Shown piece by piece: positions 31,075-38,237 of a DNA stretch of 41,189 bases (position 1 is its first letter; each line of letters opens with the position of its first letter). The notes under the pieces are model-generated. The model had not been told where the DNA came from. It made no database searches and saw only the letters and a program-made list of their open reading frames with translations. Source of the stretch: Nocardia paucivorans NBRC 100373. GTDB lineage: Bacteria > Actinomycetota > Actinomycetes > Mycobacteriales > Mycobacteriaceae. The stretch lies in contig NZ_BAGE01000023.1 of assembly GCF_000308675.1 (NCBI RefSeq), positions 1 through 41,189 of the forward strand, read 5' to 3'. The position numbers and the translations under genes are program-made.

Positions 31075-31509
31075 CTAGCGGGGCCGGTCGTCGTCGGCCA
31101 GGTCCGCGTCGGTTTCCCACAGGCTCGGCGCGCCCGGCAGGATATCGGGCAGATCCGGCAGGTCTCGGGTGGCCTCGGCCAGCGGCGCGAGCATGGTCTC
31201 CGTCTGCTCCTTGGCCCGGCGCACCGCTTCCCGGGCCACCGTGGTGATCGTCTGGCTCAGCTGCTCGGCCGTGCCGCGCATCGCTGCCGGGGTCACCCGC
31301 ACCTCGACAACCGCTCCGGCGGAATCGACGATCACCTCCACCCCACCGTCGGAGGACTGCACCGAGACCCTGAGCTCGGCCAACTGCCGCCGCACCTCGC
31401 CGATCTGCTGCTGTTGTTGTTCGAAGGCGTCCATGAGCCGATGCACCTGGTTGCGCAGCCCCTCGTTGGTCGAACGCAGCGCGTCGTGTTCCCAGTCGTC
31501 CACAGGCAC
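31075..31509 (-). CDS. YbaB/EbfC-family nucleoid-associated-like protein
   Basis: A 144-aa protein starting near GTG/ATG 31509 with a long coiled-coil helix (NEGLRNQVHRLMDAFEQQQQ, then QIGEVRRQLAELRVSVQSSD). The YbaB core follows: GGVEVIVDSAGAVVEVRVTP (strands) and a helix AEQLSQTITTVAREAVRRAK. A 45-residue acidic tail follows. Such proteins bind DNA as dimers; actinobacteria also carry ESX-locus versions (EspL-like) of this fold. It precedes the 24-bp repeat array and the F420 gene on the same strand, so the array could separate or regulate the two. Confidence 0.75.
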   Translation of the reverse strand: MPVDDWEHDALRSTNEGLRNQVHRLMDAFEQQQQQIGEVRRQLAELRVSVQSSDGGVEVIVDSAGAVVEVRVTPAAMRGTAEQLSQTITTVAREAVRRAKEQTETMLAPLAEATRDLPDLPDILPGAPSLWETDADLADDDRPR

Positions 31510-31729
31510 CCTTCTTCCTCTGCGGGTGATCTCGTTTGCCGAAGATGTTCACAACGAAACCGGTCGGGTGTTCAGCCTAGAAAAGTTACGGGCCGCTCGC
31601 GACGTGACGGTCCATGCCGTCGGCCGTCACGCCCGTGACCACGTTTCGCCCATCTCGTGCCGGGCACACCGCTCGAGTAGGTCCCGTCCGGAACGGACAA
31701 CCGTCGAACGAGCCGAAAGGAGCAAAACC

Positions 31730-32317
31730 ATGGCTCAACAGAGCCTGACCGGGAAACGGGTCGCGATCCTCGCCACCGACGGTGTGGAGGAGGCCGAGCT
31801 CGTCCAACCGCGGGCGGCGGTCGAGGACGCCGGCGCGACCACCCGGCTGATCTCCCTGAAACCGGGCCGTATCCAGGCGATGAACCATGATGTGGAAAAG
31901 GGCGACACCTTCACCGTGGACGGTGTGGTGGCCGACAGCGACCCGAACGATTTCGACGCCCTGCTGCTCCCCGGTGGCACCGCCAACCCGGACAAGCTGC
32001 GGCAGGACGAATCGGCGATCCGGTTCGTAAAGGAATTCTTCGCCGCCGGTAAACCGGTCGGGGTGATCTGCCACGGTCCGTGGACCCTGGTGGAAGCGGA
32101 TGTGGTCCGGGGCCGCACCCTCACCTCCTATCCCAGTCTGCGTACCGATATCCGCAATGCCGGCGGCAATGTCGTCGACGAGGAAGTGGTCACCGACAAC
32201 GGTCTGGTCTCCAGCCGCAATCCCGGCGACCTCCCGGCCTTCTGCGCCAAGATCGTCGAGGAGTTCGCCGAAGGCGAGCATCGCGTGCATCCGGAAGGCG
32301 CGACCGCCGGTCGTTGA
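31730..32317 (+). CDS. DJ-1/PfpI-family protein (type 1 glutamine amidotransferase-like)
   Basis: A 195-aa cytoplasmic protein with AAAGGAG 8 nt upstream of ATG 31730. It shows the PfpI fold: VAILATDGVEEAELVQPRAA (residues ~11-30, Glu of the active site), FDALLLPGGTANPDKLRQDE (~76-95, GG turn) and GVICHGPWTLVEADVVRG (~116-133), where Cys is the nucleophile and the next His its partner. Related proteins act as general stress proteins, proteases or deglycases. It stands alone, between divergent and unrelated genes, and its promoter is not identified. Confidence 0.92.
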   Translation: MAQQSLTGKRVAILATDGVEEAELVQPRAAVEDAGATTRLISLKPGRIQAMNHDVEKGDTFTVDGVVADSDPNDFDALLLPGGTANPDKLRQDESAIRFVKEFFAAGKPVGVICHGPWTLVEADVVRGRTLTSYPSLRTDIRNAGGNVVDEEVVTDNGLVSSRNPGDLPAFCAKIVEEFAEGEHRVHPEGATAGR

Positions 32318-32399
32318 CCCGGTGCGACGCGGAACATACGGCCCGGTCCGGGCAGGGAATATGGGTAGATCGAACCGGCTGTCGAAAGATGTGGCCGAT

Positions 32400-32753
32400 A
32401 TGACGAACGATGTCGAGAAACGCTGGACCGATCGGGGAACCTATCGCCGAGCCGGGCGATATGTGGCAGCGGTGCTGGTACTGGCGGTTGTCGTGTTCGG
32501 GGTCGCCGTCTTCTACGCGTCGTCGCGGTGCGGCGACGCCGGCACCCAGCTGTGTGATGGACCGGCCCAGGTCGCGGTATTGCTCGGGCCGTCGACCGTC
32601 GCACTCCTGGGGGGGATCGGTGCGTTCGTGCAGACCTTCCGAGAGTGGCGACGCGGCGGGAACTGGCCGATCTGGCAGGGAGCAGGCTGGCTGTTGTTCC
32701 TGATCATGCTGTTCTACATCGGTATAGGGGGCACATCGACCAGCACAACCTGA
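32400..32753 (+). CDS. Small two-to-three-TM membrane protein
   Basis: A 117-aa protein from ATG 32400; an in-frame ATG at 32361 is an alternative start. Membrane segments lie at residues ~23-40 (AAVLVLAVVVFGVAVFYASS), ~58-78 (VAVLLGPSTVALLGGIGAFV) and ~92-108 (GAGWLLFLIMLFYIGIGG). Two Cys (SRCGDAGTQLCDG) sit in the first external loop and could form a disulphide. N-terminus is charged (EKRWTDRGTYRRAGRYV). Not a family I can name; function unknown. It lies in its own space between PfpI and the GGDEF gene. Confidence 0.75.
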   Translation: MTNDVEKRWTDRGTYRRAGRYVAAVLVLAVVVFGVAVFYASSRCGDAGTQLCDGPAQVAVLLGPSTVALLGGIGAFVQTFREWRRGGNWPIWQGAGWLLFLIMLFYIGIGGTSTSTT

Positions 32754-32942
32754 GCTGCTGTGCGGTGCCCTCGTCGACCGAAACATCGCACGCACCATTC
32801 TGCTTAAGTAGGTAATCGGTAATCGGGCGGGGTACACCGATGCGGCGCGGTCGCGAAAAGCGCAGGCTTATGAGGATGAGACCGCGCCAGACCAGCAGAA
32901 CTCCAGCGACACCGTGCCGGGCCGATCTATCGGGGTCGATTC

Positions 32943-34190
32943 GTGGCGGCATGTGGTGAGCAGGTGGGCTCGCTCGCGACAGCGGCGAGCCGGGTGTCCG
33001 GCCTACCGGCCGATCTGGTCGACCGGTTCGTGAACGCATTGTGCGCACAGCCTTTCCGGGCCGCCGCCGGTATTCGAGTGGGTGCGGCCCTGGCCGATAT
33101 CGGTGGCACCGATCCCGATTTCCTGTCCACGGCCTCCGCCGAGCTGTTCTCGCTTGCCGAGCTCTGGGATCCCCCGGAGAAATACCAACGGCTTCCGGCT
33201 CTCCTGGCCGCGCTGGGCCAGGGCTACCAACAGCGTCGTCAGGAGGTGGCCGACAATGCCGGGGCCCGATCGGCACGGCGGATCACCTTACAGGAGCAGC
33301 GGTTTCGGCTCGTCTTCGAGCACGCGTCCGTGGCCATCGCCATCGGTGACACCGAGGGACGACTGTTGGAGGCCAACCAGGCCCTGGCCGATATGATCGG
33401 CGTTCCCGTCGAGGCGCTGCGCGGCATCTCGGTCTACGAATTCGCTCATCCCGACGACCGAGCCGAAATCCGTTCCCGTATCTACGAACACCTCGTGCCC
33501 GCCCGGGGCGGAAGTGTGAAGCTGGAACGGCGGCTGGTACGCGCCGACGGCAGTCGGTGCCGGCTCGCGTTCACGATCACATTCATCAGAGGCGGGCAGG
33601 GCCATGATGACTACCTCCTCGCCATCGGCGAGGACGTCACCCATCACCACCGGTTGCGTCATCAGGCGCACCACGATCCGTTGACCGGGCTGCCCAATCG
33701 ACGCCATCTGCTCGAACAGATCGACGCGGTCATCTGCGCTGCCACCGCCTCGACCGCCGGCCGAATCGGCCTGTGCTTCATCGATGTGGACAACTTCAAA
33801 CATGTCAACGACCGCTACGGTCATCGGGTCGGGGACCAGACCCTGATGACGGTCGCCCGCCGGCTGCGTACCTGCGCCGTGCCACTCGGTTGCCGGCCGG
33901 CGCGGTGGGGCGGTGACGAATTCGTCGTCCTGATCCCCCCGCCGGTCGACGAAGCGCGACTGGTCGAGATCGCCGATCACCTGCGGGAGGCGTCCACGGC
34001 CGAGGTGGAGGTGGCCGGCCATCGGATCCGAGTATCGGCCAGTATCGGGGTGGTATCGGCGAATATCGCCGGTATCGGCGCCGAAACCCTACTCGAGGTG
34101 GCCGATGCCGGGCTGCGCCGCGCCAAAGCGGAGGGACGGGGACGGTGGGTGATGCATTCCATCTCCACCGCGCCAGGCCTGCCCGTATAG
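32943..34190 (+). CDS. PAS-GGDEF diguanylate cyclase
   Basis: A 415-aa cytoplasmic protein from GTG 32943. Residues 1-110 are a helical N-terminal sensory region. Residues ~118-235 are a PAS domain (FRLVFEHASVAIAIGDTEGR, then ISVYEFAHPDDRAEIRSRIY). Residues ~245-405 are GGDEF: HDPLTGLPNRRHLLEQIDAV, then CFIDVDNFKHVNDRYGHRVG and the intact active site RWGGDEFVVLIPP. The GG[DE]EF Asp/Glu is present, so cyclic-di-GMP synthesis is expected. The RxxD inhibitory site that would precede it is not visible. There is no TM. It converges with the NUDIX gene, with a hairpin between. Confidence 0.92.
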   Translation: MAACGEQVGSLATAASRVSGLPADLVDRFVNALCAQPFRAAAGIRVGAALADIGGTDPDFLSTASAELFSLAELWDPPEKYQRLPALLAALGQGYQQRRQEVADNAGARSARRITLQEQRFRLVFEHASVAIAIGDTEGRLLEANQALADMIGVPVEALRGISVYEFAHPDDRAEIRSRIYEHLVPARGGSVKLERRLVRADGSRCRLAFTITFIRGGQGHDDYLLAIGEDVTHHHRLRHQAHHDPLTGLPNRRHLLEQIDAVICAATASTAGRIGLCFIDVDNFKHVNDRYGHRVGDQTLMTVARRLRTCAVPLGCRPARWGGDEFVVLIPPPVDEARLVEIADHLREASTAEVEVAGHRIRVSASIGVVSANIAGIGAETLLEVADAGLRRAKAEGRGRWVMHSISTAPGLPV

Positions 34191-34195
34191 GGATG

Positions 34196-34215
34196 GGCCG
34201 GGTATCTTCCCGGCC
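34196..34215. terminator. Hairpin between convergent GGDEF and NUDIX genes
   Basis: GGCCGGG (34196-34202), loop TATCTT, CCCGGCC (34209-34215): a perfect 7-bp stem beginning 5 bp after the GGDEF stop. No T-run follows. Confidence 0.55.
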
Positions 34216-34287
34216 TGCCCGGACCGGGTGGGGCGATCGGCGACCCTTTCTTTCGTTTTCCGCACCGGTGAGCGGCGGAGGAGTTGT

Positions 34288-34770
34288 TCACCGGTTTTCG
34301 GTCTCGCGAAGTCGCTCGGCGAGCCGCCCCAAGAATGGTCGTTGCCCGGCGATCAGCTTGTCGTGTGCGGTGGTCGGATCGAACCATTCGGCCCGATCGA
34401 TCTCGGGAAAGGCCTGATACCTGCCCGACCGGGGCGGCCATTCCATCTCGAACGTTCCCGGCACCACCCGAGCCGGATCGAGCTCCCCCTCCACCGCCCA
34501 CGCCACGACCTGCTTCTCGCTGCCGGCGCTGCGGTACCGCACCGTCCCCAGTGCGAGCCACTCACCGGCGGGCACCGGTAACCCCAATTCCTCGGTGAAT
34601 TCGCGACCGGCGGCGGCTCGGGCGTCCTCGAGTTCCGGTTCGTACTCACCCTTGGGAATCGACCAGGCCCCGGCGTCCTTGCGCGCCCACAACGGCCCGC
34701 CCATATGTCCCAGCAGGACCTGTACCTCCGGTTCACGGCGAAACAGCAGGACTCCGGCGCTGTATTTCAT
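34288..34770 (-). CDS. NUDIX hydrolase
   Basis: A 160-aa NUDIX protein; ATG 34770 gives the natural MKYSAGVLLFRR start. The NUDIX box is GEYEPELEDARAAAGREFTE followed by ELGL: the REFTEEL core with its metal-binding Glu pair is intact, but the spacing after the first Gly is one residue longer than the usual Gx5Ex7REUxEExGU. That is a variant seen in the bis-nucleotidyl (Ap4A-type) group. A final PPRSGRYQAFPEIDRAEWFD strand is typical. It hydrolyses a nucleoside diphosphate linked to X; the substrate is not determined. It is divergent from the immunity-like gene, 107 bp away. Confidence 0.9.
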   Translation of the reverse strand: MKYSAGVLLFRREPEVQVLLGHMGGPLWARKDAGAWSIPKGEYEPELEDARAAAGREFTEELGLPVPAGEWLALGTVRYRSAGSEKQVVAWAVEGELDPARVVPGTFEMEWPPRSGRYQAFPEIDRAEWFDPTTAHDKLIAGQRPFLGRLAERLRETENR

Positions 34771-34877
34771 GGAACGTAGTCTGCCGGCGACGGCCCCCAA
34801 CATTGGGAACCCTCGACAATGAGGAACGGTCGCACGAGTGCCATACACGTATCCGGCGCCTGCACGAGGAGGACCCG

Positions 34878-36338
34878 GTGGTAGACGAATCGGCAGAACC
34901 GACCGGTGAGCAGTTGATAGGTCGGGCGCTGGCAGCTCATGCCCCGGCGGGCTGGCAGCGCGCGGAAGCCGTGTTCGCGATGACCGTATCCCAGGAATTC
35001 GGACGCATCGTGTACTCGGTCGGTGAACAGACGATCTCCATGACCGCGCCCGAGTCGGTCCTGACCGCGGTGCGGCAACAGCGGGCGGTCGCCGCCCGAT
35101 CGGCCGGGGGGCCGTGGTGGCGGATGCTCATCGCGCAAACCCCTTCCGGCGAAACGGAAATCGGTTACGACTACGGCGAAACACCGTTCCCGCCGGGACA
35201 GTTGTTCGAACCCGACAGCTATCGGGCCGATCTGGCGACGTATCCCCGCAGCCGTGTCCCGATATGGTTGACCGCTTACCTCGAGCACGGAGACCGGCAA
35301 CGCCGCGCACCCCGGCAGGCCGCCGAGCAGGCCCGCGCCGACCGAGCCGGTCGGGTATGGGCGAGATTGGCGGAGAACGAGTTCCCGCCGTTTCCGGCGA
35401 TGTGGGCGCGATGGGCGACGATCGCCGCGGCCTTCGTCGCCGTCGGATCGGAGCGAGGGCCGCGTATGGCGCCCTGGACCGGAATATTCGAAGGCAGTAC
35501 CCGGAGCGGGTCGACCCTGTACGCATTGCCGTCCGGTCGGGCCGTGCTGTCCGGGGGAGTGTGGGACGCGCCGACCCTGGACGCGGTCTACAACGGTGGC
35601 GCGCCGATGCCGAACCTCTATGCGGGAGCACCGGATTGGGTGACCGACGAGGTCCTCAATCCGCGCGCGGTGACCGGCCTGCTGTCGTTCTGCTACTGGT
35701 GGGAGGCGGGACGCTGGTATCGCGGACAGTCGCCGTCGGCGGACGAATGCGCCACGGCCGTACCGGGAGTGTGGACTCCCGAAACCGTGACGGGAATCGT
35801 CGTCGAACTGCTGCCCGCCGACCGGCAGGTTCCGGCCCGAGCCGCGATGGCCGCTCTGATCACCGCCGCCGAAACCGGTATGGTGACCCGCCGCTCGGTG
35901 GTCGAGGTGTTCGGCGAGGACGGACGTTTCGATATCGACGGCGCGCTGCACCAGTTCTCCCTTGCCGGTCTGCTGGCCCCGAGAACGGAACCCATCCCGG
36001 CGGAGGAAGCGATATCGCGGGTGCGCGACTACATCACCGGCAACCGGTTCGACACCACTGGCTACCCGCTGTCGCAGCTGGTCGCCGAGCGGTTCGGCGT
36101 CGGCTGGATGATCCATGTACCGGTGCCGGAAGGGCAGATCGCCATCGGCCGGGCGGTTTTCTACGTCGGTGACGACGGTGTACTCGAGCACGCGTCGTCC
36201 TCGATCGCGCCGGCCACCTATATGGCGGATTTCGAGCGTCGCTTCGCGCAGCGCAACGGTGTGGTGATCCCGGCGGACGGTCGTGCCGCGGAAGGCGTTC
36301 CGGCCCCCGAACAACCGTCGAGTCCGGTCGACCGTTGA
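34878..36338 (+). CDS. Large two-domain immunity-type protein (YezG-like plus Imm35/YrhB-like)
   Basis: A 486-aa cytoplasmic protein; GTG 34878 follows AGGAGGACCC. Residues ~15-160 have the YezG/DUF600-like pattern seen in actinobacterial immunity proteins: GWQRAEAVFAMTVSQEFGRI, then TSGETEIGYDYG-type strand (actual: SGETEIGYDYGETPFPPGQL), FEPDSYRADLATYPRSRVPI and WLTAYLEHG. A middle helical part follows. The last ~100 residues resemble the YrhB/Imm35 domain: RDYITGNRFDTTGYPLSQLV, then GVGWMIHVPVPEGQIAIGRA and VFYVGDDGVLEHASSSIAPA. Two immunity-type domains in one chain, next to ESX exoprotein genes, suggests it neutralises their toxic parts. Domain calls are from pattern memory, not alignment. 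Confidence 0.65.
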   Translation: MVDESAEPTGEQLIGRALAAHAPAGWQRAEAVFAMTVSQEFGRIVYSVGEQTISMTAPESVLTAVRQQRAVAARSAGGPWWRMLIAQTPSGETEIGYDYGETPFPPGQLFEPDSYRADLATYPRSRVPIWLTAYLEHGDRQRRAPRQAAEQARADRAGRVWARLAENEFPPFPAMWARWATIAAAFVAVGSERGPRMAPWTGIFEGSTRSGSTLYALPSGRAVLSGGVWDAPTLDAVYNGGAPMPNLYAGAPDWVTDEVLNPRAVTGLLSFCYWWEAGRWYRGQSPSADECATAVPGVWTPETVTGIVVELLPADRQVPARAAMAALITAAETGMVTRRSVVEVFGEDGRFDIDGALHQFSLAGLLAPRTEPIPAEEAISRVRDYITGNRFDTTGYPLSQLVAERFGVGWMIHVPVPEGQIAIGRAVFYVGDDGVLEHASSSIAPATYMADFERRFAQRNGVVIPADGRAAEGVPAPEQPSSPVDR

Positions 36339-36424
36339 CGAACGGATACCGGCGATTCGGTGACCTGCACCCCGCCTCATGCCATCTGTTGCGTCGTTCG
36401 GGGAGCCGTCCGTGACCATCCGGG

Positions 36425-36441
36425 TTCCCCGAATTGGGGAA
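36425..36441. promoter_or_regulatory. Operator-like palindrome upstream of the ESX toxin-type genes
   Basis: TTCCCC-GAATT-GGGGAA is a 6-bp perfect inverted repeat with a 5-bp spacer, 75 bp before ATG 36516. The core recurs at 13331-13348. It lies in a 177-bp promoter region between the immunity-type gene and the WXG-like gene. Confidence 0.5.
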
Positions 36442-36515
36442 TCCGAGGCCGAAATGGTCGGAAAACGGAGCGAGAATAACCCTTTCGGTTCTATGGGGTA
36501 CAGAGGATCACCGGG

Positions 36516-38237
36516 ATGAGTCGATCGCTGAATATCGACGTCGAGTCGGTGCGTGAGTTGACGAACAGGCTGGCGATGGCGGCCGAGCAGGCACGACGAG
36601 ACCTGAACGAACTGAAAGCCGCACTCGCCGAAGAGGGCGAACCCTGGGGTGATGACGAGCCAGGGCGGGCGATCGGCGAGTCCTACACACCCTATGCGGA
36701 GCAGACGCTGGAGGGGTACCAGAATCTGGTCGACAACCTGCAAGGGATGAGCAGGGGCATTACCGACGCCACTACCGATTTCGACCGGCAGGATCGGCTC
36801 GCCGGCGATCTGGTCCGCGCCATCGAACGCGACCGTATCGATCCGACCGCCTCCCATACCGATACGATCTACCCGGTTCCCGGGCCGAGCCTGCCGATCG
36901 GGCCGAGCCTGCCGATCGAGCAGCCCACAGACCACCCGGCCATCGTGTACCCGGCTGCTTCCGGGCCGGTGGTCGAGGGGAACACCACGAACCGGCAGCC
37001 GGGCACCCCCGAACCGGGAGCATCCCCTGGATCGATGTCGTGGCCCGTCGGTGACGGTTCGGTCGGCAAGCCCATACCGTCCGTACCGCATCCGGCGAGC
37101 ACCACCGCTCCGATCACCCCACCCCCTACCGTCGGCTCACCGAATGTGGTGGGTACGCCGGTCACCCCCTACATCGTGAATTCGGTTCCGCGACAAACCC
37201 CGGTGGCGGGACCGCCCGCCCCCGGTTCACCTCCGACCGGCCAACCTCCCGCCGCTCGAAAAACCACTGAAACCCCCTGGTCGCGCAGTTCCGGCGGACC
37301 GGTATCGCTGTCGAGATCCGGCGACGCACTCCGGTCGCGCGGTCCCGGTGGGCCGGTTTGGGCGCCGAACTTCGGTGTTGCCCCCGGGACACGCGGTCCC
37401 GGGGGCAACCGGCTCGGACGGGTTTCCGGGCCGGAGCTCGTCGGGGCAGCTCAGGCACCCGGGAGTACCGCCCGGAAAGGTCCGGACGACAAGTCCCGGA
37501 AGAAGGAAAACGCCGACGTGAAAAAGGACCGTCCCATCCCAACGGACCCCCGGGCGCTGGAAGCGGCCCGGGCGATGGCAGAACGTCACCGCATACGACT
37601 CGCCGGGTTCGAGAACTCGGGCATCGGAATACCGACGGTGGACGAGATCGCGGCGGCGCTCGACGACATCATGGGCAAATATCCATTCCTCGAGCTCGCG
37701 GGTATCGCGATCGCCGAGCTCGAGGAGGTGATCTTCCGGATACAGGGGGGCGAGAGCGGTGACGAAGCACGACAGGACCACGACGGTCGGTCGTGGCTAA
37801 TGCTCGATCGAACACTCGTCGCGGATCCGGCGCGCACAGCCGAGCAGGTGCAGACGGCCGTCCGTGCGGGAGATATGGTGCGCGGTTGCGTCGAGCGGCC
37901 GATGTATTCGATCGTCGTCACCGGTCTGGGGCGGATTCTGGAAACCGCGGCGGGGTCGTATCCGCGTCGGTCGGCACAGCGGACTCTGATCACCGAATAC
38001 CACCGGATCAGTGGCCCGTGGGCCGGCCGTGAAACTCTCGCCCGAGTCGTCGGCGGTTATCGGGATTGGCGAGATCAGCTGGGGGGCGGTGCCGTCATCA
38101 GGGACCGGTTCGAGCCGCGCGCAGCGTTGGTGGCTGCGTTCGTCGAGGTCGAGCTGCATACCGCGGCGTGCGGGCCGGCGAAGGTGCTGCATCTCCTGCT
38201 GGTCGAAAGTATGCGCGGGCGATCGGGTTCGCGGTGA
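36516..38237 (+). CDS. WXG-like ESX exoprotein with a zincin-like C-terminal domain lacking HExxH
   Basis: A 573-aa protein from ATG 36516. Residues ~1-95 are a WXG-like helical hairpin (SLNIDVESVRELTNRLAMAA; turn EPWGDDEPGRAIGESYTPYA). Residues ~105-330 are Pro/Gly/Ser/Thr-rich linker. Residues ~345-573 are globular: FENSGIGIPTVDEIAAALDD, then RSWLMLDRTLVADPARTAEQ. At residues 464-476 it reads YSIVVTGLGRILE where relatives I know have a Y-S-x-[IV]-V-H-E-x-G-H pattern; both His and the Glu are replaced. The later AAFVEVELH and AKVLHLLLVE elements remain. It overlaps the giant gene by 4 bp (GTGA). The loss points to a dead or re-purposed peptidase domain. Confidence 0.75.
   Translation: MSRSLNIDVESVRELTNRLAMAAEQARRDLNELKAALAEEGEPWGDDEPGRAIGESYTPYAEQTLEGYQNLVDNLQGMSRGITDATTDFDRQDRLAGDLVRAIERDRIDPTASHTDTIYPVPGPSLPIGPSLPIEQPTDHPAIVYPAASGPVVEGNTTNRQPGTPEPGASPGSMSWPVGDGSVGKPIPSVPHPASTTAPITPPPTVGSPNVVGTPVTPYIVNSVPRQTPVAGPPAPGSPPTGQPPAARKTTETPWSRSSGGPVSLSRSGDALRSRGPGGPVWAPNFGVAPGTRGPGGNRLGRVSGPELVGAAQAPGSTARKGPDDKSRKKENADVKKDRPIPTDPRALEAARAMAERHRIRLAGFENSGIGIPTVDEIAAALDDIMGKYPFLELAGIAIAELEEVIFRIQGGESGDEARQDHDGRSWLMLDRTLVADPARTAEQVQTAVRAGDMVRGCVERPMYSIVVTGLGRILETAAGSYPRRSAQRTLITEYHRISGPWAGRETLARVVGGYRDWRDQLGGGAVIRDRFEPRAALVAAFVEVELHTAACGPAKVLHLLLVESMRGRSGSR

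Noticed and set aside
30869..31552. Upstream extension of the F420 gene and a plus-strand frame of MVGRLEGK octapeptides through the 24-bp repeats
   Set aside because: The repeat has no stops in any frame, so open frames carry no information. Both continue as antisense or alternate frames of the YbaB-like gene. The family N-terminus of the F420 protein begins at 30868.
34767..37091. A 774-aa minus-strand open frame
   Set aside because: Antisense to the immunity-type and WXG-like genes, crossing their boundary. Composition is Arg/Gly/His-rich as expected for a shadow frame, and the plus-strand genes have clear domains.
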